A stretch of DNA of 64,000 nucleotides, taken from contig CP058732.1 of NCBI GenBank assembly GCA_013414795.1, forward strand, positions 2,395,737 to 2,459,736, written 5' to 3'. The position numbers and the translations under genes are program-made. Under the pieces are notes generated by a model. It was given only the letters and a program-made list of their open reading frames with translations, was not told the origin of the DNA and ran no database searches. This DNA comes from Candidatus Kapaibacterium sp. Its GTDB lineage: Bacteria > Bacteroidota > Ignavibacteria > Kapaibacteriales > UBA2268. Shown one piece after another: positions 34,471-48,600 of this stretch. Position 1 is the stretch's first letter, and every line of letters starts with the position of its first letter.

Positions 34471-36573
34471 TTATTGGCAGATACCAATTTCGAGAATGCT
34501 CTTGTTCATAATAGAACCGTTGTTGGTAAGTTGCAAAGTACCGAGAACTGGTGTAAATTGTCCACTTGGTCGGATCCAAATACCATTTAAGCCAGTCGCA
34601 GAACCACTATCACCGTCCCCAGTATTAGCATTTGTATTTAGGTTATAAATACCAGGAGAAGAGAAGCCAGTAACTGGCACCAAGCGAGTACGGAAGATCC
34701 TTTCCCCTGTACCCATCGTTTGGTCTTGGTTACCAATCACCAATGTCGCACCAGAAACATTTGCGATTGTTATACTATTCGCAGCTGCACCAGCATCACC
34801 ATTAATGCTTCCATCCACTTCGTCAGCTGTCCAGGCACTGCCACCGAACACCGCCTGGTCGATACCAGTCCAAACAACGTGGCGAATTTCGACATCATCA
34901 TTAGCAGTTGGAACATAACCAACATCCCAGGTTCCCGGGTTTGTCCATCGTCCATTGGTAATAGAAACAATAACAAGTGGTGTTGCAGTTAATACGATGT
35001 TGGAACCATCGGATAATTCATAGACTGAACCACCACCGGCAGATGCAATGAGATTAATACCTGAACCACTACCGCCACCGTAGTCAACATATTTTGGTGC
35101 ACTTGAAACGTTTCGAGTGTAAGTTGCACCACCTCGGACAAGTTTCTGGTGGTTTGCAGTTGAACTATAACCTTCTGCGAAACGCAATAAGCTATCATTA
35201 GCATTGTATGTAGCGTCTTTATCACTATCTTCGTAGTACAATCGCAATGCACTAATAGTTCCAGTGCCACTAAAGTTCGCAGTGATGGAACGCTTAATAT
35301 CGGTAGAATTGCTGAAGTTATTAAGATTTGTTGGGGTTGTTTGTTGACGAACATCAAGTTGGAACCAAGTTGGAACAGATGAGAAAGTTACTTGGGTATT
35401 TGCGTTATTAAATGTATACGCAGTGCCGGCTGTCATATTTTGCCAGCGGAATTTACCACGAACTTCTACATTACCCGTGTAGGTCGCAGAACCGGTTCCG
35501 TTAGTATTCAACATGGTAAGAATGTAATCATTTGTACCGGGAGCCATATCAACTTCCTGCGAAACTGTTAGGTTGTTACATACATTAACATTCCCCCCGG
35601 CAGTTTTTGCTCCAGTTCCTTCGAGGAACAAGTTACCATAACTTGCAAAGTTGGCACCATTGCCAAGAATTGTTTGTGCACCACCAGAATAATGGAAGTT
35701 CGAGGCGCAATTCATATCAATCGTTCCACCACTTTGAGTAAACGAACCAGTTAAATAAACTGTAGTACCGGAAGCAGTTTGGAAGGTTCCATTATTGTTG
35801 GCAAAGTTAGTAAATGTAACATTACCAGCACCAGAATTCACATAAACGCCACCGCCAGCACCAGAAGCACTATTTGTAAAGTCAGCAGAACTTGTAAAAG
35901 TACCAGAACCATTAAAGTTCCAAGTACCATTATTTGTAATATTTGCAGAAGCAGTGCTCGCTTGAGTATTGTTTAAGTTAAACGTACCATTATTAGTCAT
36001 TGCACCGCTCGTGTTATCAAGAGTAAATTGGTAGGAAACACTTGCAGTTGTTCCAGAACCTACTTCCTTTGTCGAGCCACCGGTTAACACTAATGCATAA
36101 TAACCAGTTCCATTGGAAGTGTTTTCGCCAGCAATCACTTGATTGCCAGTAGTTCCGTTATAAGTAACTGTTACTGAATTAGTTGTGTAGTCACGATTTC
36201 CGCCTTGAGGATTGTAACTTCCGGCGATGTAAACATCTTCAAGGAATGTCTTCACTCCGGTTCCATTAGTACCGAGATTGGTATAATAAGTTGGTTGGTA
36301 CGCACCACCGGTATACAATCCTCCAACGTTCATATTGTTGTCGCAGTACCAAATAACAGTTCCCGGAACTGGATTAGAGGCTGTTCCGTAGGGTGCAGTT
36401 CCATCGAACTTACCACCACTTGAACGCATACGAATCGTCCCACCACCAGTACCAACTTGATAGGTACCGCCAGTGTTATTAGTGAAATTTTGAGCAAGAA
36501 TTTCGGAAAAACCAAACGCAAAGATAAGGAACAAGGCTAAAAGGTAGCCAAATAAGTGTTGTTTGCGAGACAT
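34471..36573 (-). CDS. Gly/Asn/Thr-rich repetitive surface protein sharing modules with the giant protein
   Basis: The ATG at 36571-36573 is chosen for its GGAGG site 6 bases upstream and signal peptide (SRKQHLFGYLLALFLIFAFG); an in-frame start 16 codons earlier lacks these. The product is 700 residues. The N-terminus after cleavage (NFTNNTGGTYQ, then GGTIRMR) resembles the dockerin-ended neighbour. The middle has short beta-helix-like repeats such as NNGTFNLNN, NNGTWNFNGSGTFTSS. Near 540-560 a TNGRWTNPGTWDVGYVPTAN module occurs, the same type found six times in the giant protein. The C-terminus NGSIMNKSILEIGICQ closely matches the giant protein's tail. No T9SS sorting domain is seen. Likely a secreted fibre or adhesin. 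Confidence 0.8.
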   Translation of the reverse strand: MSRKQHLFGYLLALFLIFAFGFSEILAQNFTNNTGGTYQVGTGGGTIRMRSSGGKFDGTAPYGTASNPVPGTVIWYCDNNMNVGGLYTGGAYQPTYYTNLGTNGTGVKTFLEDVYIAGSYNPQGGNRDYTTNSVTVTYNGTTGNQVIAGENTSNGTGYYALVLTGGSTKEVGSGTTASVSYQFTLDNTSGAMTNNGTFNLNNTQASTASANITNNGTWNFNGSGTFTSSADFTNSASGAGGGVYVNSGAGNVTFTNFANNNGTFQTASGTTVYLTGSFTQSGGTIDMNCASNFHYSGGAQTILGNGANFASYGNLFLEGTGAKTAGGNVNVCNNLTVSQEVDMAPGTNDYILTMLNTNGTGSATYTGNVEVRGKFRWQNMTAGTAYTFNNANTQVTFSSVPTWFQLDVRQQTTPTNLNNFSNSTDIKRSITANFSGTGTISALRLYYEDSDKDATYNANDSLLRFAEGYSSTANHQKLVRGGATYTRNVSSAPKYVDYGGGSGSGINLIASAGGGSVYELSDGSNIVLTATPLVIVSITNGRWTNPGTWDVGYVPTANDDVEIRHVVWTGIDQAVFGGSAWTADEVDGSINGDAGAAANSITIANVSGATLVIGNQDQTMGTGERIFRTRLVPVTGFSSPGIYNLNTNANTGDGDSGSATGLNGIWIRPSGQFTPVLGTLQLTNNGSIMNKSILEIGICQ

Positions 36574-36689
36574 TTTTGCCTCCAAATTAGTTCGACATAA
36601 GTTCTTTTTTGTTCTATTCATATAAACTCCAATTAGTTGAACAAAATTAATTTAAACAAATAAAATATTCATAAGTATAATTACCTAAA

Positions 36690-39600
36690 TTATGGACAAT
36701 TTCCAATTTCAATAACACCTTCGTTTAATATTGATGCATTGTTAATTACACTGCCTCGAACTGAAATAGCATCATTTCCGACATTGTTATGCAATGTAAC
36801 ACCAGAGTTTATCAACAAATCACCACGAATCAGTAACTGAGAATTTGCAAACTTTGTGCCAGAATTGGATAGCCACACAGTTCCCAAACCACCAGTGTTA
36901 GTTATGAAGTTCTGAGTAAGATTTGTTGGTAAAGTTGTAAACACTTGGTTGCCTCCATTGAAGTCAATTATACTGTTTGTATTTATTACATAATTTGAGT
37001 AGTTATTTATTGTGGTTGCAAGATTATTGGTTCCTCCAACTCGCAAAATCCCGTTTGCAGCAAGTTCAAAAGTTCCAAGACTTCCAATGGTCGCATTCAT
37101 TGAATACGACTGCAAATCAAGTGTACCATTCAAAATCCGCAAGTCGTTTTGCACAGTGATATTTTTGTCTATCGTAACAACGTTGTTTGGATAAGAACCG
37201 GAATTGTCAACGATAAACGAGAATACAGTCGAAGGCAAGCCATTTCCAATCGCTTGATTTCCACTTCCATTGTATACATAGATTGCATTTGTACTATAAT
37301 TGCGTGTTAAATTCGTCTCAATGTTTCCAAGGCTCGACCCAACAGTTGTTATTCCGTTTGGAGAACCAATTTTCAAAGTCGAAAAGTCGGACAACGTGAA
37401 GTAGTCACCATTTAAGACATTAATACCAAGATTTAATGTGCCAGTATTTGACATACCAGTACCGACAGAAATCCCAACTCCATTAGGATTAACGAAGGGA
37501 TTCGAAATGTCAAGTGTGATTTCGTGGTTGCCAACACCGTTGTTACCACCACCAATTACAACAGAATCCCTTTCAGCATTGGGGAAGAGCCCAGTACCAG
37601 CAATTGGTCCGCTATGTGTTGGTGACCAAGTCCAGGAGTTATCGCTTGTCCAAAGACCAGACTGACGGGAGTAGAAAATACGTCGGAAAGCCGCTTCGTT
37701 TCCAATAGTCCAATCACCGTAAAAGGCAGTGTAGGAAAAATTAGCACTGGTTTCGAAAGTATTCGCCGATGTATTGATGGAAGAGGGGTTGAATGGGAAG
37801 GACCAGGAACCACCTGGGGTTTCGAAAGGTGGACGCCAACGTCCAATTTTAGTAAATTCCGCTTCATTTCCAGCAACATCATTGTCATTGTAATAGAACG
37901 TCCACTTTCCATTAATGGTTGCTGTAACGCTATCGATAGTCCAATATCTTTTCAAATAAGAAGCAGCAGTACTTGGCGAAAAACCTATATGTCCATCAGT
38001 TTGAACCGTACTTTGCCCGTAAGAAGTTCGAACACCGACCGTACCAGTAACCCCAGAACCACCAGCATCAAACACTGCGGGCGCATAGTATGTGTTTGAA
38101 CCGACGGGGAACGAATAGGATTGACCAGTCGTAACAGCACGTATCAACAACCCACTATTGTAAGAAGTTCGAACGTAGCGGTTGCTTCCGAAGTTTAGAA
38201 TTGCAGTGGGCGAGGAGTTGGAAATTTTCAAGTTCACTCCATCGAGCAAAGTAATATACGTATTTGGATTTGCAAAATTCAATGTTCCCGAAACAAATGT
38301 ATGTTGAGTTGAAGGATTATTAATAGACGGGCGAGTAATGTTTAAATTTCCCTGGTCTATAACAAGATTATTGAATCTAACTCCAGAACGGTTTTTCAGA
38401 ATCAAATACTTATCATTGGAACCAGAAAACGTTACTGTTGCGGACGTGGGTTCGAATTTGCCTTCGGTTCCATTGCTATCAAGAATCATAACACTGTACA
38501 AAGTCAGATTACGGCTTCCAGCGTTAAATGTGCCTCGTTTTACCAAGAGAGTATCGGCAATTTTAAGTGCAGGTGCACCAGCGTAGTTTGAAAGATAAAC
38601 ATTGCTGTTCGATGTGTTTGAATTTTCAATAATCAAAGTTTTAATTGAATCGGGCAAGCCAAGACCAGTATTTAAAGCAGAAACGCTACTATTGTAATAA
38701 TACCTTGATACACCATAATTGCGAATACTTGTTTGAACAGCACCAATGTTTCCATCGACAACTCTTGCAATTCCATATTGATTTTGTATTCCCAATGTGC
38801 AACTATCTTCCAATATAAATTTCTGTCCAGAAAGATATCCAAGTGTACCATTAATTAACAAAGTACCGGGAAGGTTGTTGACGCTATCTTTTTCAACATA
38901 AACACTCATAACATTCGGAGAAAATCCATCGGGTAATATTACAGTTTTGTTATTACCAATTCTAACAATGTCTGTTGTTTGATTTGGTATACGAGTTGGA
39001 ACATTATCAACATAATAACTTGTCAAAGACCAAGTATTTGGATCGTTCCAGTAACCATTATTCCTACTCCAGAAAGTAATTCCCAAAGGCAAGCCAGCAG
39101 TGAAATCACCAAATAAATTAATGCCAGTAGCGTACAATGTTGTATCTGTTTTAACCGGAGTTAAAAATCTGGTCCAGGTTCCAGTGCCCGGACAAGGTGT
39201 AGGCGGGTCGGGGCAAGGCGGATTGTAGTTGAACACATCAAAGTTGTTCAAATTGCTACCAGGTTTGAAATCATTTGGATTGAGAAATTGCAATTTCAAA
39301 TTGAAAGTATTACCAGAAGCAAGCGCAAAACCGTTTGTAGTAACCTTCCAATATCGAATTAAGGTTTTTGATGTATCGATTAGAGCATTGAACAGATAGG
39401 GATGTTGGTAGTTGAATGCAACAACTCCTACAAGCCCGGGCGTATTTCCCGACCCAGTTGTTTCGAACCAAACTGGGCGATAACTATCTATCGAGTCTGC
39501 ACCAACAGCAAAGAATACATTTACGGCGCTACTGCCAACGTATCGATACAACCTACCGTTAATATGGCCTTTCCCATTGCGAACAATGCTTGGATTGCTA

Positions 39601-42600
39601 CCTGTAATTGGACTTAACTCCACATACCTGCCGCTGACTATTGGTGCATCAATAAATGAATTGTTGTTATTCGAAAATTCCAATATATTCCTGATCAACA
39701 AGTTAGAAGAACCGGTGGGAGCAAGTACAACTTTACCGCTGCTTTTATTTAGACGCAAATTGTAAACTTCGATTGAGGATGAGTTGGAGAATAGAGTTTG
39801 ATTATTTGCACCAAAGAGTTCAATTTGCCAAGGATTGGTTGTAGGTCCAGGAGGAACACCAATGAAATTACCATAATTATTAAGGTTACCGGCAAGTTTT
39901 ACAGTGTTACCATCGAGATTGAATATATGATTTGCATCGATTGTCCAATTTCCATTGATTGTAAAAGTCTGTTCAGCAACTTTTGTAGTAACATTATTGG
40001 AAGGATTATTTGCGAAATGTAAATCATTGACAGCAATAGTACCTCCAATTTTGATTGTAGTTCCTGTTGGTGTCAAGGTAGAATCGCCGGATTGAATCAC
40101 TCCTCCGACCATACCCGCCCCATTTTGGGCATTTATTCGCAAATCGAATGCATAAGGTGATGTACCCAAAGCATTTGCTACTATTATCCTTCCGCCGTAC
40201 ATATTGAAAGTTGAACCAGCGTTGGTTATATCGAAACCGAAGCCATTAGATGGATAAGTGCCCATAGAAACAGTGGTAACTTTAACCTCGCCGAGTGGAT
40301 TCAATGTGAAATCCACAGTGGAATTGGCAGCTGCTTTTGTAAAGTTTTTGGCTATCCAAAGTAACCCAGTGTCGATTCGTACGGTGGTTCCAGTATTATA
40401 AATTAAACTACCAAAAACACTGCTATACAGATAGGGCTCTCCAACGTAAAGAGTTCCATTTTGGATATGTATTCTTGTATTCGCATTGGTAGTAATACTC
40501 GAACGACTACTTATTCTTCCCTTCAAAATTGTGATTCCCGAATTCTGTCCAAGATTAATTGGAAAAACATCCAATCCAGAAATATAAAGAGTATTAGTTG
40601 GACCAGTGTTTTGCACCAATATTCCCTGGTTTATTTCAAAATAATGTTTCGCAGAACTATTACTACTTGTACATAAACCACTAGATTCGATTATTAGAGA
40701 ATCTGCCAACCCTCCCGATTTTTCAAGCACAACACTTCTGAACGAAGCCCAAGGTCCATTCCCTGTAATTTTTGAATTACCAGTTCCGGTGAATTTTAAC
40801 ACTACATAATCGCTGTCCAAAGTTGAATATTGTGGGAAGAGGTGGATACCAAAAGGACCACCGGCGTTATTAATCAAATTACGAGTTATGATTAATGTAT
40901 CAACCTTCTTGCGAAGAATTGAAGTTGAATAACCGGAAGTTGAAATTCGAACAGCCTCGTTGTCGAGGAACAACTGCCTTGTCTGCAAAACCTTGTTATT
41001 TCTCGTTGAGTCGAATCTTAATTCGCCGGGTGGGGGGTTTGGATTGGTTCCTCCAATTCGAATCGAATCGACAAGAGCCCTTGCAGCATCAAAGTATATC
41101 GTATGTCCATCTATGTTAACTGTATCATCATCATACAATTGTCCGGGGTAATAAGATGCTGCTGGACCATTATGCTTTAAAACTGGATCATTCGACCAAT
41201 TTAATCTATCCGACCATTTACCTGTTGATCGGGAATAGAACACTCGACCGTTGAAATAAGTTAGCGGATGGCCAGCAGTATAATCTCCATAAATCTTGCT
41301 ACCATTGTATGTTGTATCGTTGGAAATTTGAATTCGATATCCAGCCGGAATAGTACTTATCGTTGGATTCAATCCTAAGTTTATTTCCCAACCAGAAGAA
41401 CTTTGGTATCTTCCAGGAATATATTTTGAAAAATCACCGACGGTATCAACCCACGAGAAATCAAATTGATAAGAATTTGAAGTAACATTTGTGATACCAG
41501 TGCCTTCTAAAATCCAATATTTCTTTAATATAAATTCATTTAATCGGTTTGGGTGCTTTGCGTTTCTTAACCTAACCCTAAGATTAGAGTTTGAAAAATT
41601 ACCCGTAAAAGAGATATTTGCTTGGTTGAAAACTGTATCGATTCCATAAGGAAAGACGAAACTCCTTGTAGCGTTGGTTCCGTCGGCAAAATATTTCCTA
41701 ATTGAGCCACTATTGGAATTTCCTGATACTCGGATCATTTTACTTTTAGAAAAGCCAGCGCCAGAATAAGTCAAATTCCCGGTGGTTGCAAAATTCAAAG
41801 TAATATTATCCGCTAAATCAATAATGTTCGATGAATCAAGCGAGAATGTGTTGTTGACAGTAACATCGGTGGTAATAGATATTGTATCTCCAGCAGGTTT
41901 CCTTGCATATACATTGTTGAATGTAATTGATTGACTGCCTCGAATACTTGATTTACCAGCATTTTGGAAAACGACCGAACCCGTTCCAGCATTGAATCCG
42001 TTCGAAGTGTCATTTACAAAATCTCCGTATAAATTGATGTTGTTGGCTTGTGCTTGAAGTTGACCACTTCGAATTCTTACAGAATCCAAAACAGTAATTG
42101 TTTTACCAAGTTGAACTATACTTCCATTCCTTGGGGAATGTACTTCAAAAGAACGCAAAATATTTGGCAAACCGTTTCCAGTAACTTGGGTTATAGTAGG
42201 ATTTATATTAACAATATCTATGGTGTATTCTTCGAACTCACCAGTCCCATTATCAGTTGGACCAAAATTCTGATTGTTCTCTCTCATCCCAACACGCATA
42301 TGCGTAGAACCAGGCAATGTACCAGCAGGTACAGTAAATGAAGCAGTATTAAACAATGTGTTAGAATTAGATGTCATATCTACAACCAACTCGCCAGCAT
42401 CTGTGTAACTACCGTTCCGATTATAGTCAATCCAAACCCTATAGCGACGGTTACCAACTGCACTTGATGGGTCGATTTGCAAATAATATGCTTGTCCAGC
42501 TTGTAAAACAGCTTTTTTATGGGTATAAATATTTATACATTGTGAAGCGCGCGTCAAAGTATCCAGGGTAACATTATCCATTAAAACTTGGCCATCAGAG

Positions 42601-45600
42601 GAACGTCGAACAACTACACGTTCAATGTAATATGTAGAACCATTCCTATCTGGAATTGGGTTTAGGTAACGAGCGACATCACTAGTATAGCCTTCTGCTG
42701 TATAAACTATTGAAATACTATCTGAATACGATGGAAGAGTTCCAGGATAAAGGTTAATATTGCCAGAATTTCCCGTCGTAATGCCAGAATTTGAGCCAAC
42801 AATGATTTTGCCACCATTGTATACCTTAAACGAATTACCTCGAAGCACGTGATAGTTCAGATCGAGTATTCCCGAATCGCGAACAACAACGGAGGGACCA
42901 GCCAAGGCATTCAATTCAAGAATCCAAGTCAAAGTATTTGTCCCAATGTTAGCATCGAGTCGGACTTTTCTTCCCCTTCCAATTATTACGTTATCATATT
43001 GTCTGCGTGGGAAGCCATAAATAATTCGATTTCTACCACCAGTTGTATCGCTTGCAGCAAGGTTGGTTGGATTTAAAGTATCGTCGAGCGAAACTGTTGA
43101 CCAAGTCGAAGGATCGGTCCAATCCCCATCGCGTATACTATAAAAGTTATAGAAACGAGCAATAGTATTTTGATTGCCGGAAACAAAATCACCCAAAAGT
43201 AAATCATTACCAATATATTCAGTCCATCCGAAGGCAGTGTTAACATTTGCAACTTGAACATATGCAAGTCCAGAGGAAAGAGCACCGGAGTAGGTAAAGC
43301 TGGGTGATAATCCAGATTGACGGGTGTCCTGACACCCAAAAGTTCCGTCGTTACTTACTGTGGAATTAGGATACAACGGTTGCCAAATAACCGAATCGGT
43401 CCACCTTCTTATATAAGTCAAGTCGACACAGCCCCAATAGTCGACATAAGCGTCATCTCCTGGAACATTGAAGTATGCACGAATAGTTACGTTTCTATTT
43501 CCACGCTGGAAGGTGGATCCTTGGGGCAATGTAAGTCGCCACCATTTTGGTCCAATCAATCGACTTGGTGCAATTGGCGGGTTATATGTCAAATCCATAT
43601 ATGGATGGGTTCCAGGAAAGACTTTTACTCCTAAATAACCAGCAGTGCCATTATTACTTCCAGAGGCAAAATCCAAATAAAATGGCGAGTATAACAAACT
43701 ATCACCAACTTCAAAAGTAACAGCAGGGGCATCGCCAGAAGGTATGTACTTTCTTAATTCGCCATTGACCCAACCGCGTGTGTTACTTGCATTCGAAACT
43801 GTTGCATTCTGAGCGATAATAACATATGCACCGGAATATGTTCTCGCGTCAATAAGTGATTTATTTGTTCCAGTATTAGAGAAAGTAAGATTATTATTTA
43901 TTCTAATCGCCGAGTTTGAAGCGAGCACAAAATTTCCTGTGCCATTATTTTTAGCCAAGGTAAGATTATAAAAATCAAAAGGATTATTATCTAAATTGGT
44001 CAAGGTATCGCTTTGAAGTCCCGAAATGGTTATTGTGGTGGTATTGGGATTAAAAGTTGTTCCAGAGTTTCTTCGAATGTTTCCATTTATCGTTATATTC
44101 GCAGTCAAAGACATAGAACCATTCTGCAGATACAAACTATCCGATATAGCCAAACTTCTTTGGAAGGTTAATGTACCACCAGTTTTATTAACTGTAAGAG
44201 TTGCTATTGTAGAAGGCAAAGCCTCGTTGGCTTGGGTTTGGTTTTGATTCCCAGAATAAACAAAATGCCCTCTGTTATGATTCAAATAGTTGTAATTCCG
44301 AGTTGAAGTTTGGACACTTCCCAATGTACCAGTGGCACGGAATCCGTCAGAATTTTCTGTGATTAACCGTCCGTCTTTTGCAAGCCGGAATTCCCCCGTT
44401 CCATTTATAACATAAGTCCCAAAATTCAAGGTTCCGCTTGAATCAACTTGCACCCAGCCAGTGTTAGAACCTACAGAATTCACTGTAACATTTTGATTCA
44501 AGGTGATAGTATTTCCGTTGCCAATGAATGCTCTAAAGTTGCTTGTGTTTTGACCTGGATATTCAAAGGCGGCGGGACCACCATAACCAACCGTAGACCA
44601 GTTGGATGCAGTTGTCCAGTTTCCATTCGCACGTGTATAGAAAGTCAACACATCGGGTTCGCCAACAATAAAAGTTCCAAAAGCATCAAGACTATCAAAA
44701 CGCGTTGAATTTGTTGTTCGGTTTCCTACCAAAGGAATAGCACCGTAGTAATACGGTCCAATCCAATTAGAGCCAGATCTCAATCTTACATCGAAAATAT
44801 CGGGATTTGCGCCATTACGCAAGTCTCCATTGGGAGCAGCAGAACCAATAAATGTAAATGTTGCATTATACTTACGATTAGAACCCAGAGCAAAGCTACT
44901 CCCAGAAGGTATAGAAATAGAATATTGACGTGCAACGTGTTTAGAGGGGCTCATCGAACTTCCAGCGGGGAGGATACTCGTCGGCGGGTCGGTATTCCAA
45001 CTGATTGGCGATGAAGATGTGTTGATTGTATCACTTAAAACAGCAAGTAAGCCCGCAGTTCCGCCACTACCAAATATTTCAACTGTTACTGGGGTATACC
45101 GACTTCCGAATCCCACTTCGAAAATTTGCGATGTGGTACCATTTGCAACAACTTTACGCAATTCCGCATCAACGTAACCACCACCTGGTCGGTTTAAATT
45201 TCCAAGCACTGTTACGAATCGAAAATTGGTGCCCGAACGACCACGAATTTTTCCAAGAGAAAGAGTCAAGTCATTGTTTACTATTATACCATTTCCGCTG
45301 AACCCGACTCCGATTATATCTACATCTGAACCATTCTTAACAATTAAATTGTAAAAACTCTCATTCCCCGAAGTCTTCGAAATGGATTGAGTTGAAGAAC
45401 CATTAAAGGAAACAGTTGATGTTCCGTAGGTAAATGTCCCACCTTTATTTATCCAATTGCCATAGATAGACAAATAATTATTGACCATTTCGAAGGTAGC
45501 TCCTGTATCTATCGTCAAGTTTCCAAGTATCTTAATATCATCCAAAGGTTTAATAGTTCCGCTACCGGCAATAATAACATTGTTGAATGGATTATCTGTC

Positions 45601-48600
45601 GTATCACGGGAAGTAATCGTATTTGTTGTCAATGCGCTAGTATTGCGAAATATAACAGTACCAGTTCCAGGTTGAAATACAGAACCATTGGCATTAACCC
45701 AATCACCTTGTACTTCAAGGTTGAAGTTATTTGCATTGAAAGTTGCACCGTTGTCAATTGTTAAGTCATTCAAAACTTTGAAGGTTGGGGTACCTGTTGC
45801 TGAAAGTGATTTCGTACCAGCACTGTCAAGAACCAAGTTGTAATATTCAAGATAAACAACACTGTCGGATGGCGAAGCAGGTTTGAAAGGTATATCTTGA
45901 GTACCACCGTTTTTGCAGAATCGGACAGTCGAACCATTTGTAAAAAACCCGTAAGAGTTATTAGCAAAATTTAATTGTGAAATATCCAAAGAGTTATAAA
46001 TTCTTATTTCACCCGATGAAGCGAAGGTAACATTTCCAGAACGTGGATTTCCAGAGATTTTCAAATCATAATATCGATTGACTGCTGGGGAAGAGCCAGA
46101 ACTTGGAATGGTAACATTTCCAGTTCCGTCAAAAGTTACACGCCCAGCGGAAAAAGTTGGTGGATTGTAATTTAATGGGAAATTCTGGCGTACAATCAGT
46201 TCGCCCCCACGCATAATTAATGTACGCCCAGATGATTGCCCATTGGCATTATATGCCCCTAAATCCAATACACCATTATTTATCACAAGCGAATCTGTAA
46301 TTAGAAAAGATTTGGACAAAGTTACAGATTGACCAGCAGTTTTGTCAACAACTAAACCACGAATTACGTTGGGTATACCATCACCGGTAACTTGTGTCAA
46401 CGAACCAGTAAAAACATAAACCGCTGAACTTGACAAATCTCGAACTGCTGTTCTAACACACCCAAGGTTGCTTGGAGTAGCGGATATACCATCCTGGTGG
46501 GAGATGTATATCTTTGTGTTTTGTTCAAGCCTAAATGTATCGCCTTGAACTATATAATTTCCAGTAAATTCCAATTTACCCGGTTGACGACCGCCAGTTC
46601 CATCCTCGACCGAAATCAAATTCAATTCTGGTACATCCTGAGTGATAGTAACTTTATTGTCCTGAATACGAACTCGGTGGGTCTTTTTGCTTGGAACTTT
46701 GGTGGAAGCAGGTCCACCGAAATTATAATTGGACCAGGTCGAGGGTGTATTAAAATCACCATCAGCACGCGAAAAGAAATATAAAATCGCAACATCCTGT
46801 TCACCTGCAAGCCAATCTCCTTCAATATCATCAACTTGAAGTGAATAAAACAAATGGTTGTTAAAATCTACATAATTATTTAGCCCTGGATTTATATGCC
46901 AATAGCCGCTAGGGTCGTTGTACGAGGGAGAATACCATAGCACAACGTAAGAACCTTCGTTTCCTTGAACTTCACCAACATTATAATAAAACCTAACCGA
47001 AGCACCGTCGTTATTAATAGTTACATCATTTTTATCAACCACCCAATACTTTGTCAGCGATCTGTTTGACAACTCAACTTCTGGGTGTTCCAATGGGACA
47101 GGCTTAACAGAAACATAGGGATTAGTCCCAAAAGTAGCACCATTTAAATTAAAAGTAATGGTCGCGGGAGAATAATACCCTGGGGTTCCTACTGGAAAAT
47201 GTAAATACAATGGCAAACTTGCGCTATTTGAAATTTCTCTTATCAATCGTGCACCCGCAAGGGGATTGCTTCCGCTACCCGAATTTATTATGTATTTATT
47301 TGAATTAAAAGTAATCACATCTTCGCTGGTACCATTATCGGAATAAATGTGACCGTTGGGACCAATAGTTAAATCATTGCTATTCAAATCAACAAGTGTG
47401 TTTGAAAGAAGACGCAGATTGCCATCAACACGAGTTGCTATATCAATCTCGACTTGGCCGCCAGTTTTGTTTACAGTAAGATTATTGAACTTGGTCGTTT
47501 GTGTTCCACCAATTGTTTGGGTTGATGAACCATTTAAAATTACAGTTCCAGTACCAGGAACAAAACCATCAGAAGAAGCACAATTGTTAGTCCAATTACC
47601 GCCAAGCGTGATATTCAAATTATTTGCGTTTAGCTTACCTGTTCCAGAGCCAGCAAATGTTATGTCATTAAGACAAGTTAAATTGTTCGAAATAAGCCTT
47701 GCTATTGGGTCGTTTGTTCCAAGAACTTCAAAATTGTAGACTGGGACTGTACTATTAATGTCGAAAGTTTGACCAGTGGTGGACGAATTTATTCGCAACA
47801 AGCCACCAGTTACACTATAAGTGCTGGCAAGTACAACATAATCCCCAACTGTATTGTTGGCAGTTCTTTGCAATACAATTGTTCCATTGCTCCAAGTGAA
47901 ACTGGAACCAGAAGCACTGACATCGAATAAACCGACAGAAGTTTCGGTACTGTTCGACCCGGTGCCAACGTAAATATTTCCACCTGAAAGAGAAAAATCA
48001 AGCAAATTTGTAGCATATGTTTGCGGAGAAAGTCTTGTATAGATATTTAATTGACCACCACGTACATCCAAACGTGATTTCGAAGGTGGCGTGTTGTCAT
48101 AAATTATGGAACTTTGTCCGGTGGAACCAACATTAAAAGTTCCTTGCGATAGCACCAAATCGCCGCGTAGATAAAGATTGCCTTGAAGCGGTTGAGCATT
48201 AACTGTAACATTTGGATTGTCCAACCAAAAACCACTTTCTTTTTGGATGAAAATGTTACCAGTTCCAGTTTGTGGTTTTAAGAATGTATTTGAAAGCGTG
48301 AAATTTCCAGTTATTTTAAAGAAGCCTGTATCAAGAGTTAAAAAGCCGTTAGGTGCAGTAAATGTTCTCTTGAAGAATACCGTGTCGGACTTACTAAACT
48401 TACGCAGAATAACCTCGAAGAGATCAGCAGTGCCAGTTCCATCAAAATCCGCATTACCAGAATTTATGAAAAATGCAAATACTTTTCCATTTGTCCCATT
48501 AAAATCAAGCGTACCATTTACAAGTAAATCTCCACCAAATTTAACGGTATCCGAAGCAGAAGGAAGATTGTCAGTTACATCGAAAACGCCATTGGGAGAA

